Below, piece after piece: positions 11,574 through 22,990 of a stretch of 64,000 nucleotides of DNA. Position numbers and translations under genes: made by a program. Source of the stretch: Sciurus carolinensis (Eukaryota; Chordata; Mammalia; Rodentia; Sciuridae). The stretch is taken from the NCBI RefSeq assembly GCF_902686445.1, contig NC_062226.1, positions 16,154,001 to 16,218,000 of the forward strand, read 5' to 3'. Each line of letters begins with the position of its first letter. Position 1 is the first letter of the stretch. Below the pieces are notes generated by a model that searched no databases, was not told the DNA's origin, and saw only the letters and a program-made list of their open reading frames with translations.

Positions 11574-11969
11574 ATGCATTAGTTTTCTGAGGACATTGCA
11601 ACCAAGTACCACAAACTGTGTAGCTTAAAACAGCAGAAATTTATTCTCACAGTTCTGTAGACAAGATGTCAGAAATCGAGGTAAGGAGAATTCTTATCTG
11701 CCTCTTTCAGCTTCTGGTAGCTTCAGGCATTCCTAGTCTTACAGATGGCATTATCCCTGTGTCTTCACATCATTTTCCACCTATCTGTGTCTCTGTATCC
11801 AAATTTCACCTTCTTGTAAGGACACTAGTCATGTTGGTTTAGAGCTCCTCCTAATGACATCATCTTAACTAGATCATCTGCAAATATCCTAGAACAATAA
11901 GGTCAGATTCACATGTACTTGGGGGATTAAAATTTCTTCTGGGGGGACACAAGTCAACCCATAGAAGCA
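11574..11969 (-). mobile_element. Old ERVL-MaLR-like LTR, antisense
   Basis: The antisense pattern fits a MaLR LTR: 'accacaaactgtgtagcttaaaacagcagaaatttattctcacagttctg' at the start and 'ggggggacacaagtcaacccatag' at the end. It is diverged, and no clear flanking duplication was found. Confidence 0.55.
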
Positions 11970-12039
11970 GTTACTGGAAAACATAAAGGAAAGGGGTTTA
12001 CAGAAATCCCATATATTTAAACCATGGTATTTTAGGAGC

Positions 12040-12240
12040 TTCTTCATGTATGTTCTAAGTCATACAGACAGTTACAACTATTGTCTCCATTTTACTGATG
12101 AAAATCCTTGAAGTTTTGGAAAACTAAACAGGCTGCTCAAAATTTCAACCTCTTGTCAATGGTTTATCCTCACTCTGACTTCAAAACACACATTTTAATC
12201 ATGACATGCATTCCATAGCCTCACCACGATTATGTGCAGG
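12040..12240 (-). mobile_element. MIR-like SINE remnant, antisense
   Basis: 'gtctccattttactgatgaaaatccttgaagttttgg' followed by text ending in 'tcctcactctgacttcaaaacacaca' matches the antisense MIR core. Low identity. Confidence 0.45.
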
Positions 12241-12379
12241 ATGCTGAAGTTCAGAGTCTTGGCTATGGCTGGACTTACACTAGAGTAAAGGAATTTAGAT
12301 TTTCAGGCCAAAATGTCTTTTTTTACACCTGAAGCTGCCTCTTCTCTTTCTGTTTGCAGAAACCTGAAGGAATAGACGC

Positions 12380-12700
12380 CCACAGGGAGCTCAGGCTTAA
12401 CAAAGTCGATTAATTCTTCAGTGGAGGTGACAGTCACACTGGATGTAATTCACTGGGACTTCTAGTAGACTTTTGATACAATGCACATCAAAGGCTAATC
12501 CATAAGGTTAATGTAGAGGGGGTTGGTGGAGAAATAGTCAATTGGATAAACATTTTACAATGGATTTAGTAATGGAGGGCAAAAGGTCTATGGAAAGTGG
12601 CCTTGACATAGGTCATAAAGATAAATCAATGCCAAGATTAATCTACCTCATGAGTCAGGTACCTGGGAAATGTGCTCTCTTCTAAAAATATATATATATT
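12380..12700 (+). mobile_element. Possible CR1/L3 LINE remnant
   Basis: 'agacttttgatacaatgcacatcaaaggctaatccataaggttaa' and the following text resemble the reverse-transcriptase region of ancient CR1/L3 LINEs (the AFDT-like core). No frame is intact. The match is weak and from memory. Confidence 0.35.
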
Positions 12701-13199
12701 TGTTGGAGATAATCAACAGGTCTAAGACGTCTCAGAAAATCAGACAAATGCTGGGACATTAAAAAAGGTAAGACCATGAGCAATTAGTCATTTATTAATA
12801 GACATTTATTCCTAGGACAGCCATGCATGTTAGCTTGCTTGTGATAATCTTGGTTTAGACACAATCAGATAATCTTGGTTTATGATCTCAGTTTTTATCT
12901 TGGTATAATTATCAACACAAATCTCTTTCATCCCGAATTTAACAATAAGGAGTCTGGCAACTATTAAGCATTTACTATGCAGCAGTCATTGTGTAAAATA
13001 TGTGCTGAGGCTTTGAAAATCAGTTAAATAATTCTCTGTCAGTAAATATAGCATGCTGTCATAAATGAGCTAGAAATCAGGAGGCAGGAAAACATTATTT
13101 TGGGAGGTATCAGGTCATCTTTCCTGCTGACAGCTTTGTCCATTAAAAATGATTGGGTAGAATTAAACAAAAACTAAAACCCTTTGAGTACCTTTTCAT
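12701..13199. other. unassigned DNA
   Basis: AT-rich sequence with short local repeats ('ataatcttggttta' twice near 12845-12882). No gene or named repeat was recognised. Confidence 0.4.
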
Positions 13200-13420
13200 A
13201 AAACTCTATATTGTCTCCATTACCCTCAGATGCCTCTCATGTTTCTGGTCTAAGACTGTTTTTCCTGCTAGAACTTTCCTTCTCCTTCCTGTTCAAATTG
13301 GAACTTCTTGCAAGGTGTGCTTGCATCCTGTCTCACCCATGAATCTTCTCAAGTTCTCGTCTTAACAGTACCTTCTTGAAGTCAGAGTGTGCTCAGAGAT
13401 GTCTTTTACACTTTTCTCTT
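13200..13420 (+). mobile_element. L2-like LINE 3' remnant
   Basis: The C/T-rich text 'ttttcctgctagaactttccttctccttcctgttcaaattggaacttcttgcaag' resembles an L2 3' region. Weak. Confidence 0.35.
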
Positions 13421-13689
13421 GCAGTGTCTGAAGTGCACAGCAGCCAGAGGACCTGAGCTGTAGCTACTTGGGTATAATCACTTGTCCTTCAGGGAGACAC
13501 TTAATTTTTCTGGAGAAAACTCTTTGTCTCACAACCCTGTCCAAAAATAAGAATTTTTTTAAGTTCAGCTAACTCAAATTTTTCACAATCTTATATGAAA
13601 ATCTCTTGTTGAATATATTGCAGATACTATTTCAATTGTCCTGTCAATAAGATCTATGATATGTAGGTTAATTTGTATCCTTGTGGTTT

Positions 13690-13805
13690 TCATTGTTGCA
13701 TTTTGGGAACTGAGCCTCCAAGGACATTCAGTAATGTGACCAAGATTCCATAGTTATTAGGTAATAACTTGGAAACCAGGATTTAAGGTTGAGCACTGCT
13801 CTATA
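13690..13805 (-). mobile_element. MIR-like SINE remnant, antisense
   Basis: 'gggaactgagcctccaaggacattcagtaatgtgaccaagattccatagttattaggtaataacttggaaaccaggatttaag' follows the antisense MIR core (aagg.cac..agctagt.agtggcagagccagg.ttt). Confidence 0.55.
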
Positions 13806-14245
13806 TTACGACTTTATATTGATTTCACAAGTCTTTGCTTTCTTGAGGGAAGACCAGTTCCTCTCAGTGAGTCAGTGTGTATGATGGACTCTGAAATTAA
13901 CCCCCTCTTTTTCCTACGGTTTCTAGTGTGATCGTCAAGGAGCATATTCACTTCTTTCACATTTTTGTTTAAACATTACAAGAAGACCAGTGAATGTAAA
14001 ACCTAGAATGAGAATCTCTGAGGATCTTGAAGCAATGTGGCTGGAAGAGAAATGGATTCATGTCATATGAATTCCTTTCATGCCATCCCTTTCTAAGCTG
14101 GGTTTCAGAAGTCCTGACTCATAATTTTAGTTCTCTACTTCATTTATGTGTTTCCTAGAACCTGGAACTTCACTTCTGCAGGCTCAGTTGTTGAACTCCT
14201 AAGTGTAGGATATAAAGCAGATAGTCTTACAGTGCCCTGGAAGTA
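13806..14245. other. unassigned DNA
   Basis: Unique-looking sequence without a supportable gene, RNA or repeat. Confidence 0.4.
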
Positions 14246-14261
14246 CTCTTTCTATGATTCT

Positions 14262-14466
14262 TTCTTTATTTTGTCACCAGGGATTGAACACAGTGGGGCT
14301 TAACCACTGAGCAATGTCCCCACCCTTTTTAATATTTTATTTAGAGACAGTTTCTCACCATTTCTTTAGGACCTGGCTAAGTTGCTGAGGCTGGCTTTGA
14401 ACTCGCAATCCTCCTGCCTCAGCCTCCTGAGTCACTGGGATTACAGGTGTTCACAACCACATCTGG
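14262..14466 (-). mobile_element. B1-dID-type SINE, antisense, with target duplication
   Basis: It reads 'accagggattgaacacagtggggcttaaccactgagcaatgtcccc' (ID-like half), then 'gctgaggctggctttgaactcgcaatcctcctgcctcagcctcctgagtcactgggattacaggtg' (B1-like half). Flanking 16-bp repeats, ctctttctatgattct (14246-14261) and ctctttctagaattct (14467-14482), agree at 14 of 16 bases. This is the best-preserved B1-dID copy in the window. Confidence 0.9.
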
Positions 14467-14482
14467 CTCTTTCTAGAATTCT

Positions 14483-15839
14483 GTGGTCATATTCATAGTT
14501 CCCACTGAGAGAAGAGGAGCATCTTGGAAAATAATAAATCATTTGATAATTACCAGAATCATACTCATTTTCTCTTTCTGTAATTACATATCTGTTCTTT
14601 TGTAAAGGAGCACCTGAACTCTGGGCATATGTCACAGGAGTCATGATCTCTGACTTGTGAGCACTACTGGGAATCCCATCATCCTGAAATTCATTCTAAA
14701 TACACCTCTACTTTCCGCCAAAGAGCATGACTTCTAGGTGAAGAAGTAACGAATTAAGGGTGGCAGAGAGGACAGAATCTGTGGTCTTGCCAGTCACTGG
14801 AGTCACTTCTTGACCATCATGTTCACACGAGCTAACTCGTGGTAAATTGCCTTGTGTGCATCTCTATCTGTAGATTCTGTTGGCTCTGTTCCTCTGAAGT
14901 AATCTTCACTACACAACTTCCAGCTCCCTCTTCACCTTGCCTAGGAGGAAATGCAGTGCTGAGTTTTAATTTCCTTTTTATTCCTTTTCTAGTTAATTCT
15001 ATAGGCTTAATATGGAAAAAAAAATTCAAATTGCAGTGACTTAGTAGACTCAACAGATTAAATGTTTGTGCTTTTGTGTATAAAAGATCAGATGGTAGCC
15101 AGTCCTGAACAGTTTGTGCAGAAGTGGCAAGGATAGTGTGTCCATCCTGTACTCCGTAATTCTTCCTCCAGCAAACCTCTCTGTCTTGCCTGGTGTGTGG
15201 CAGAGGAGGCCCTCATCCTTGTGGGCCAAGGAGACTGCTAGAACTCTAACAGCATCTGCATTTCAGGAGGTAGTCGTAGCCTCCTCCATGGGCCATTGTT
15301 GGCGTTGTCTTTATGGTTATAACACATACTGTCATGGTATGGTTGCTTCCTTCCCTTTCCCCTTTTTTACCAAGCACATTTCCTAATTTGAAATGTGCTC
15401 ACTTTCTTTCTCACACAGAGTATGAGCAGGTCTATAAACAGAACTACAGGCCATCCCTGAGAATATTGGTACCTATGAGCAGAGGAGAACCCATTTTCTG
15501 AATTTTCTCTTGGCTTTCCTGTTGCAGAAATATACAAAAGGTTCAGGTAGTGCCATCAGCAAACCCTTCATTCCCTGGGATCACCCCTGCAGGTAGTCAT
15601 TCTCCATCCCATCTCCTTCTCTCTCTCTGGAATATGACCCATGGTCCAGAGTGTAGATGGTAAGTATAATTAACTATATTTGAAGACACAGAACTCCACA
15701 ACGTTCTTCCCTTTGAAAAAGAAGAAAGAGGCCCAGAGAGATGTGGTGATGTGCCAAAGGACATGAAATACACTAAACCTATCTAGATATTTATCTGTAC
15801 AGGTTGATTTGCTCTGACTCAGTGTACAGATGTTAAGTC
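14483..15839. other. unassigned DNA
   Basis: Moderately GC-balanced unique sequence. Short frames at 14441-14644, 14832-15053 and 15114-15386 resemble no protein I know and lack any splice or codon-bias support. Nothing else was recognised. Confidence 0.4.
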
Positions 15840-16080
15840 AGACAGCAGTTTGACCCAGCAGTCAGATTGCCTGGGATCAATTACTTTCTTCCACTTACCT
15901 ACTATATGCTTAAAGACATGTCAGTCAAGTTCTCTGTGACTTTGTTTTTCTCTCTGTAAGGTATGAATTCAAATAGTACTAATCTCAAAGGGAGTTTCAT
16001 GGAAATTAAATGAGATTATGTGGGCAAAGCATTTTGCACAGTGTTTGACCTGTAGCTAGTAACTAGTAAATTTTGGCTAA
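15840..16080 (+). mobile_element. MIR-like SINE remnant
   Basis: The order 'gcctgggatcaatta', 'tgactttgtttttctctctgtaagg', 'ttaaatgagattatgtgggcaaagcattttgcacagtgtttgacctg' follows MIR. Confidence 0.6.
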
Positions 16081-16097
16081 GATTCAAGGAACTGCTG

Positions 16098-16259
16098 AGC
16101 CTGGTAAACAACGTGTCAATGAATACAATGTGCAAGATGGAGTTTGTCCTGAGTTTAGAGAAGGGAGCAATCTCTGTGTGCCCAGAGGATGTGAGGAAGC
16201 CTTTGCGGAGGAGTCTGCAAGATTTCTCTGGTCAAGCGTGCTTGCTTAGTAACATTAAG

Positions 16260-16298
<39 letters not shown>
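16098..16298 (+). other. Possible retroposed segment with long polyA
   Basis: A 39-base A run (16260-16298) follows about 160 bp of non-repetitive text. An 8-bp direct repeat, aactgctg, lies at 16090-16097 and at 16297-16304, as expected for a short retrocopy with target duplication. The segment has a 50-codon frame from 16113 but matches no protein I recognise and lacks a clear AATAAA. It could also be an ordinary A-run expansion. Confidence 0.35.
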
Positions 16299-16300
<2 letters not shown>

Positions 16301-16304
16301 GCTG

Positions 16305-17109
16305 TCCTAGCTGCTAGCTGGAATTGAAAGATACAGTGATGGTTAGAGGGCCTATTTAGTAAGAGCAGAAAAATGCACTGGGAGCGAATCATTTGTCTGT
16401 ACACAGAAGGCTGAGTCAGGGAGAATGGACTGTCACGTAGGCAGGCTGAGCTACTGCCAGAAATACTGGGCAAAGAGTGCTCTGAGGAACATTTTCAAGC
16501 CAGAAAACAGAGACTTTCTCAGTGCCCTCACCTACTCCCAACTTCAATGTTTTTTGAATAGCCCCTCAGTTAGAATTCCAGAGAGGTGAGCACAGACCAG
16601 TAAGAAAAGGTAAAATCTAAGTTGACCTTCACTGAACTACTGACAGCATCTGGATGTCCCATACAAAAGGCCTCATAGGATGGGGAAACAATTTTCATTC
16701 AACATGAGAAACAATGTACCCCACATTCTTCAGTGACAGAGAAGCCTTACCCAGAAATTTGTGATTTCCCCCAAACTAGAAGTTTCTATGCAGATACCGT
16801 ACAAGCACATCAAAGAGACACTTTAGTAAGGCTAGGACTTTCAGGATAAGATAATATGGATGATATTCAAACCCCAAATTGTATCATTTTACATTTTGAG
16901 TTAAATTAGAAAACACTGACCTACATTTACTTTCTTAACAATGTAAAAATTGCAGCTGAATTCAAAGGAGAAATAATAATGGTCTAAAAAGTTACTAAGA
17001 TCCTACTTTCCAGGAAACAATGTCACAGGTATTACAGAGAATGCAGAATTCATCTGTCTCATCACCATCTTCAACCTTACAGTGAAGGAGGGAGAGGGAG
17101 GGTATTTCT
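16305..17109. other. unassigned DNA
   Basis: Unique-looking sequence. No supportable gene, RNA or repeat. Confidence 0.4.
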
Positions 17110-17213
17110 GTGTTACTAGAACATCATGTACAAGAATGGGAAGTTATACTCCATGTATGTAAGACATGTGAAAATGCATTCTCTCCTCACGTATAACTAA
17201 AAGGAAAAACACC
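17110..17213 (+). mobile_element. Extreme L1 3' end fragment
   Basis: 'catcatgtacaagaatgggaagttatactccatgtatgtaagacatgtgaaaatgcattct' matches the reverse complement of the L1 3' end at 59670-59770. It is a very short 5'-truncated L1. Confidence 0.7.
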
Positions 17214-18009
17214 ACAGAAGAACATCCCTTCATTCTTTCCAACAGAAGGCAAAATATCATTTATTGGCAACTCTTTTCCAGACACTCTTCCACACCCTTG
17301 GGACTCAGCATTGGAATCAGGCACTGGTCTTAAAGAGAAAGGGCAGCTACTACAGGATTGGGTGGTCAAGAACTGGCTTTTGAAGGATATGGTCATGGGA
17401 AGAGAAGGGGAGTGAAAGGACATTTACACATTAAGTCATGTGGGTTCCAAAAGGGAAGGAAAGACTGTCTCCTGTCTGCAAGAATCTGCAGGAAGTTCAT
17501 ATCTCCCAAGCGTGAGGAGCAGAAGGACAAGGACCAAGAAGTGGGAAATACACTTCATCATATGTCATTGGTACTACTGATATCAAACCCACATCTCTGA
17601 CTGCTGGTGCATCCATTCCAGATGCTGAAAGCGATGGCTACTAATGATGCACTGGCTTACTTTCCTCAGCCTACAGGAGTCACACTTCCCAAAGGAATCT
17701 AGGAAGGAACCCTTTCTCCCAGGGTGGCCTGAAGACAAAGTCTAGTTGAGATACATTGAAATATGAAGACTGTCACTCTTACCACAGTGTGAAACTAGAT
17801 CTTGATGTAATTCTTACTGCCTGAGATCAAGCTGAAGTTGAATTCCAGCTCGACAGCACCTTGGTTTCACTACACCCCATGGCCTTTCCTGCTTCTTCTG
17901 CTCTTTTACCTATTTCTGTTGTATCTCCTTCAGTGAGCACCATATAGATCAAGTTCCAACTTGAGCTCTGCTTCTAGAAAGCCAACTTGAGGCACTAATG
18001 GCTTTACTT
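17214..18009. other. unassigned DNA
   Basis: Unique-looking sequence with short overlapping frames on both strands (17187-17600) that resemble no known protein. Confidence 0.4.
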
Positions 18010-18022
18010 TTTTTTTTTTTTT
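18010..18022. repeat. T-rich tract
   Basis: A run of T in 'tactttttttttttttttttc'. Sequence downstream of it was not assignable to a SINE. Confidence 0.6.
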
Positions 18023-18504
18023 TCTTTCTGTTTGCTTTTTCCAATTCATTTTGCATGTCTTGATTGGAATATAGGACTAATTACCCAGGACTCATTGATG
18101 TCACATCACATCATGATATTCCCATTGTACAGATACATTATGTGATCTGGCTACATTTATATGTCTTAAAAAATTGAATGCTTATTGTTTTACTCACTTG
18201 AATATCATGATTTTTCTTTAAAATCTTTTAGTATGAATGATGTACCAAATTCTTATGGTCACAAATTCCAGTAAATTGCATGTCACAGTACCTTCCCATT
18301 ATCATCTCTCCTCTTGTACATAAATTATTGGCAGAGTACTCCCATTCTTGTTAAATAGATTTTAAAAATTGGGATTGCTTAGAGATTACAAATCTTGCAC
18401 ACTGGAGCCACAGAATTAGAACCACAGTCAATCTCTTAATTCTCAATGTCATGCAATTTCCACTATCAGTGAGGAGGAAAAGGTTGAATCCATGGATGTA
18501 ACTC

Positions 18505-18570
18505 CATTCCTTCCCTTCCCTTCCCTTCCTCTTCCACCCTGCCTTCCTCCCTTCCTCTTCTTCCTCCTGT
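18505..18570. repeat. CT-rich low-complexity tract (ttccc)n
   Basis: Imperfect (ttccc)n and (ttcc)n repeats, 'ccttcccttcccttcccttcct' and onward. They produce the spurious 72-codon minus-strand frame at 18466-18684. Confidence 0.8.
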
Positions 18571-19380
18571 TACGCACTTCCAATGAGAAAGCACTTTGAT
18601 AGTTACTTGGTTATCACAGAAAACAACACAATTTGGATCTTTCCAGCCCAGAGGCATTATGGAAAGACCCAGATGGATACCCAAGTCCCAAAAACTGATT
18701 TCTAGGAACAGTTATTATTGTGTATGTGGCTTTTGAAAGTTGAAAAAATTTCATAAGCACCCTATGCTCAAAGGTGCATCTAACAGAAACATCAGGAGAC
18801 TTAAGAATTTCTGTTATTTAACTAATTAGGATCCATGCTTTCCTTGCTTGGAAAGAATTTAGGATTGTTGACATTTATTATAATTCTTAGGTTGGCTTCT
18901 AGAGTATGTTTTGTCCTAAATGAAGATGGTATTGGTTTTTGTGACAGGGTATTATATATGCCTAAGCACAGGAGTTGGAGAAGAAAGGAGGCATCTTTCC
19001 AGGGAATATGGATGCAAGGCCTCAAGAATTCAGATTCAAGCTAATCCTTTTCTGGGTTCCCAGTCAGCATTGACTGAATGTCCTTTGTATGTCTAGCAGA
19101 ACATGTGACACTAGCAGAAAAGAATAAAACATGTTTACTCTGATCTCTCATACCCACTCTGTGGCACAACACTGGGCACATAGAACTCATTAAATGTTTC
19201 TTCGCTGAATGTTTGAATTTCACATTCTATTTCAAGACCAACCCATGTGTCAAACACAGTGAAAGACATCATAGTCTAGAAATAAATTATATTCCAATGA
19301 TATAAAACTGCAGAGAGGGAAATGTTCTTTAAAAGACGAAGTTTGCCTGAAGGATAAGAAACTACAGGCAACCCTGGTTT
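18571..19380. other. unassigned DNA
   Basis: Unique-looking AT-rich sequence. No gene, RNA or named repeat supportable. Confidence 0.4.
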
Positions 19381-19384
19381 AATT

Positions 19385-19510
19385 GTATGCTGTGCAACTA
19401 ATTAAATACATTGAACAGGCAAGTGACTTACTTCCTCGGTTTCCAGTTTCCCCCATTATAAAATATGAGGTCAAACCAGATGATCCAGTACTAGACCTCC
19501 TTGAAATTTT
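19385..19510 (+). mobile_element. MIR-type SINE remnant
   Basis: 'gcaagtgacttacttcctcggtttccagtttcccccattataaaatatgaggtcaaaccagatgatcc' follows the MIR-type core and its 3' extension. Confidence 0.5.
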
Positions 19511-20076
19511 TAGTGGAATTTTTAATGACTCCTTGAATTTTAACACTTTTTGAATTGAACTAAAGTCCGACACTGTGTAGAAGTTTCTCTGGCCCTAAAA
19601 AGAATTCCTCTGGGGCTTGTCTTCCATTGAAACATCTTCTAAAGTAAGTGTGCTTTTCCCCTACGTATAGAATTTGGTGATGGGCAGGTTGCCTGAAAAG
19701 ATATTTCACTGCAATTAGTTTTCTTTACTCCCTGACAGAGGGTTTCAGAGCCCAGAGGCAACTTCCACCAGGATAAAAATACCCTGCACTGTCAGTAAAA
19801 GATATTCTTATATAACACGCACTGATTTCCTTCCCCCCTTTCGCAAGCACTGAGAGGAGTGGTAGGGTTTGCTGACATCCCCAAGCAGGTCAACATGCAT
19901 TAATGCTCCACTCCCTTGTCTGTTAGAACCAGAACATTGCTGATTCCAACGATTCTCTGGGTAACTTGCTGAAGTGAATGCCAGGTCAAGGGTAAAGTTA
20001 ATTTTCATTTTTACTTATGGATGCTCTCTTTCTTTTAGAAATAACATTGACAAATAATCAAAATGCTTTATTAAAA
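19511..20076. other. unassigned DNA
   Basis: No supportable gene, RNA or repeat. Confidence 0.4.
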
Positions 20077-20285
20077 CAGGTGTTCTCACCTGGGGGCAAT
20101 TTTGCCCTCTGCCCAGGGTACACTTGGCAGTGCCTACAGCCATTTGTCTTTGTCACAACTGTGGAAATGCCACTGGCATAGTCAGAGGGTGGGGCCACAG
20201 CTAAGCCTCCTACAATGAGCAAGATGGACTTAATCCCAACAAAGGAATAATCAGATCCTAAATTCCAGGTTGAAAAAACTGCCTT
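20077..20285 (+). mobile_element. MER5A-like hAT-Charlie DNA transposon remnant
   Basis: 'caggtgttctcacctgggggcaattttgccctctgcccagggtacacttggcagtg', then 'gtcacaactgtgg' and 'actggcatagtcagagg', then 'cctacaatg' and an end complementary to the start ('aattccaggttgaaaaaactg'). This is the order of the non-autonomous hAT MER5A. Confidence 0.75.
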
Positions 20286-21104
20286 GAAATTAAAAAGCAT
20301 GTGTTCTAACATACCAGCTGATTAATTTTCTATTTTTCTTTTCTTGTTTTTCTTCATAAGCAAATCTGAACTATGTAGGTATATTTATGGTTTCCATATA
20401 ATTTAGCAACCTCTTCCTTTTATTAACAACACATTCTAGACATTTCTGAAATTATGTTTTTCAAATTATCATTTTAATGGCTGCCTACGAATCCATGGAG
20501 CTGATCTTCTGCCATATACAACACCATTGTATTGTTCCTCACTTAGTTTCTTTCCAACATATTCCATTATTTTTGGTGAATTACTATGATGGACGTTCAG
20601 GGATATAAATGATTGTGTCACCAATATGATTGCTGTTTAATGCTTCAGCATTCCAAAGGTTTTTCACAGTTAATATTGATACTGGGAATATCTTTGAAGT
20701 GATTCGACTGATATTTTAAAAATAGTATATAGCAATAACCTAATTCACATTTAAGTGCTTAACTCTTATGTATTTTGTAATAAATGCAACTTGGAAGAAT
20801 AAAGCAAAAATATTAGTCTATTTGCTTTTATATTCTCTAAAATTATGTATTTCCCAAACATCTCCAGTTTCTTTGTTCTGTCTTCTAATTTTCCCAAGAC
20901 ACCTATATATTATGAAGTTCAGAGAGCATTCATAACTATGTGCAATAGTGCATGACACATTTTAAAAATCCCTTATTAGTTTGGTTCCAAGTTCCAAGTG
21001 AAGGAAAATATGGGAAAAAAATCATCCTGGAAATAAGGGGTTAATCTATGGGCAGAAATCCACTTTTTCTCCAAGAACACTTCTTTGTTTTCACAAGTAT
21101 TTTT
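20286..21104. other. unassigned AT-rich DNA
   Basis: Long AT-rich stretch. The text around 20470-20700 ('gcctacgaatccatggagctgatcttctgccatatacaacacc') could be a very old L1 antisense fragment, but I could not confirm it. Confidence 0.35.
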
Positions 21105-21295
21105 TAAATACTTTTCAATTATTTTTTAAATTTTATTCTAATTACTTGTACATGACAGTAGAATGCATTTGTACATTTTGATAGATCATACATAAATGGA
21201 GTGCAATTTCTCATTTTTCTGATTGTCCATATTGTGGGATAACATCAGTCATGCCGTCATATATGTAGAGTGAAAAAGACAATAGTGTGTTTTTA
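21105..21295 (-). mobile_element. L1 3' UTR fragment, antisense
   Basis: 'acttgtacatgacagtagaatgcatttgtacattttgatagatcatacataaatggagtgcaatttctcatttttctg' parallels the antisense L1 3' end at 59685-59760. Confidence 0.7.
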
Positions 21296-21861
21296 AAAAA
21301 CTTTTTTTTAATGGATCAAAGTCTTACTTCACCATTCTGCCTGCCATCATCTAACCTAGACTAGTCCTGACACTGAAACATAAGGAACTGTTCCTAGTCC
21401 CTTGAGTTGTGCTTTTCTCCTTGATGAAGGGAAGAAACGAGTAGAAATTTGAGAAATGCTCAAGTAGACCCAGTTAGTGGGGGCTGAGGAGGTATGAAAA
21501 GAGAAGCAGTCATCTACCAAGTAGCATTGTAGAGGGTGACTCAGAAAAAGTGGGATGCATGTTAGTCCTTACATATCAAGCAGGAGTGGATCATATAAGC
21601 CACGTGAGAATGAGGGGCTCTCAAGTGTGGGGGAAGCACACAGAGCATCGAGTGGGAATGTAGAAATCTAGCAGAGTCTTCAAGATCTACCAGTTCTCCT
21701 TTTGGCAAGCCTTTCCCGATCCTCCAAATAGGATGCAATCTCTCCCCCTTCTTGATCCCTAAGAGTATCCCTTTTGGAGGATGCTTCATTTTCTACTTTT
21801 TAAACATATTTAAAAAATATCTTTGATAGCAGAAGATACATTTCCTTTGTTGTTCTGCTCC
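21296..21861. other. unassigned DNA
   Basis: No supportable gene or repeat. The 75-codon minus-strand frame at 21562-21789 is unremarkable. Confidence 0.4.
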
Positions 21862-21866
21862 CCATG

Positions 21867-22069
21867 TGTCTTAGTCAGCTTTTTCACTGTGTGACTTAAA
21901 GATCTGACCAGCACGATTATAGAAGAGGAAAGGTTCATTTGAGGGCTCATGGTTTCAGAGGTCTTAGTCCATAGGAGGCAGGCTCCATTCCCTGGGACTT
22001 AAGGTGAGGCTGAACATCATGGTGGAAGAGCGTGACAGAGGGAGGCAGCTCACATCACATGATCGGGAA

Positions 22070-22116
<47 letters not shown>

Positions 22117-22356
22117 CCACTCACCATGTACATATATATATATGTATATATATCCCAAAGCCACACCCTAATTCCCACCTCACCACCTCATCTGGTCACA
22201 CCCTACCTGCCTCAAGTGACCACTCAGTTAATCCCATCAGGGATAAATTCACTGATTAGGTTACGACTCTCAAAATCTGATCATTTCTCCTCTGAACCTT
22301 CTCACATTGTCTCACACATGAACTCTTGGGGGGCACCTCACATTCAAACCATAACA
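21867..22356 (-). mobile_element. Solo LTR, ERVL-MaLR type, antisense, perfect 5-bp target duplication
   Basis: A 490-bp unit, TG...CA on its sense strand, is flanked by CCATG at 21862-21866 and 22357-22361. Read in reverse complement it follows the LTR at 569-1035 from end to end. It differs mainly by a (CT)n expansion (22073-22114 as GA on the plus strand) in the pyrimidine tract and an inserted TATA-rich patch (22130-22152). No internal retroviral sequence remains. Confidence 0.88.
22073..22114. repeat. (GA)n microsatellite inside the LTR
   Basis: About 21 GA units, an expansion of the pyrimidine tract of the antisense LTR. It generates overlapping spurious frames on both strands. Confidence 0.95.
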
Positions 22357-22654
22357 CCATGTCATTTAGACAATAGAGTAAGATGGTAGCTGCACATTAA
22401 ATAGTTTCAACAAGATGCCAAATGAACATACATTAACCAAATAGTATGATTAAAGGAAGACCAGAATTGCCAACCTTTCCATTACATATGTCAGGTTTGC
22501 AGATGCATGGCTTATTTTGAAAGTTAGAGAGTAAATTTCTGAACCCTATTGCATTCAGCATTACTCACAAATCCGAAATCTTTATACTTAAGAATTCAGA
22601 CAGAGGAAAAAAAGAAATGAAAAATATTTCCAAAAAGAAGTTAAAGTGAAAAGG

Positions 22655-22990
22655 ATATGGACTGCTCTCATTATCTAGTGCTACACACATTGCTTCCCCA
22701 AGACTTAGTGGTCAGAAACAATGGACATCTCACGGTTTCTGTGGGTCAGGAATCCAGGTGGGTTTCCCTGAGTCCTCTGTCACAAGGACAATCACAGGAC
22801 TGTCAAACAAATGCTAATCAGTTGTCTGTCACTTCAAGAGGCTACTGGGGAAGGAGCTTCGTCCAAGCTCACACTCATGGTTGTTGAACATCTCAGATCC
22901 TCAGTGGCTGATGGTTGGAAATACCAATTCCTTGCCATGTGGGTCTCTTCACAGGCAGAGGAGGCTTCTTAAGCCAGGTGAAGATCATAC
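22655..22990 (-). mobile_element. MLT1-like MaLR LTR remnant
   Basis: 'ctctcattatctagtgctacacacattgcttccccaagacttagtggtcagaaac', 'ctcacggtttctgtgggtcaggaatccagg' and 'aagctcacactcatggttgttg' follow the common MLT1 pattern (antisense to LTR transcription as I recall it; orientation less certain). Confidence 0.6.
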
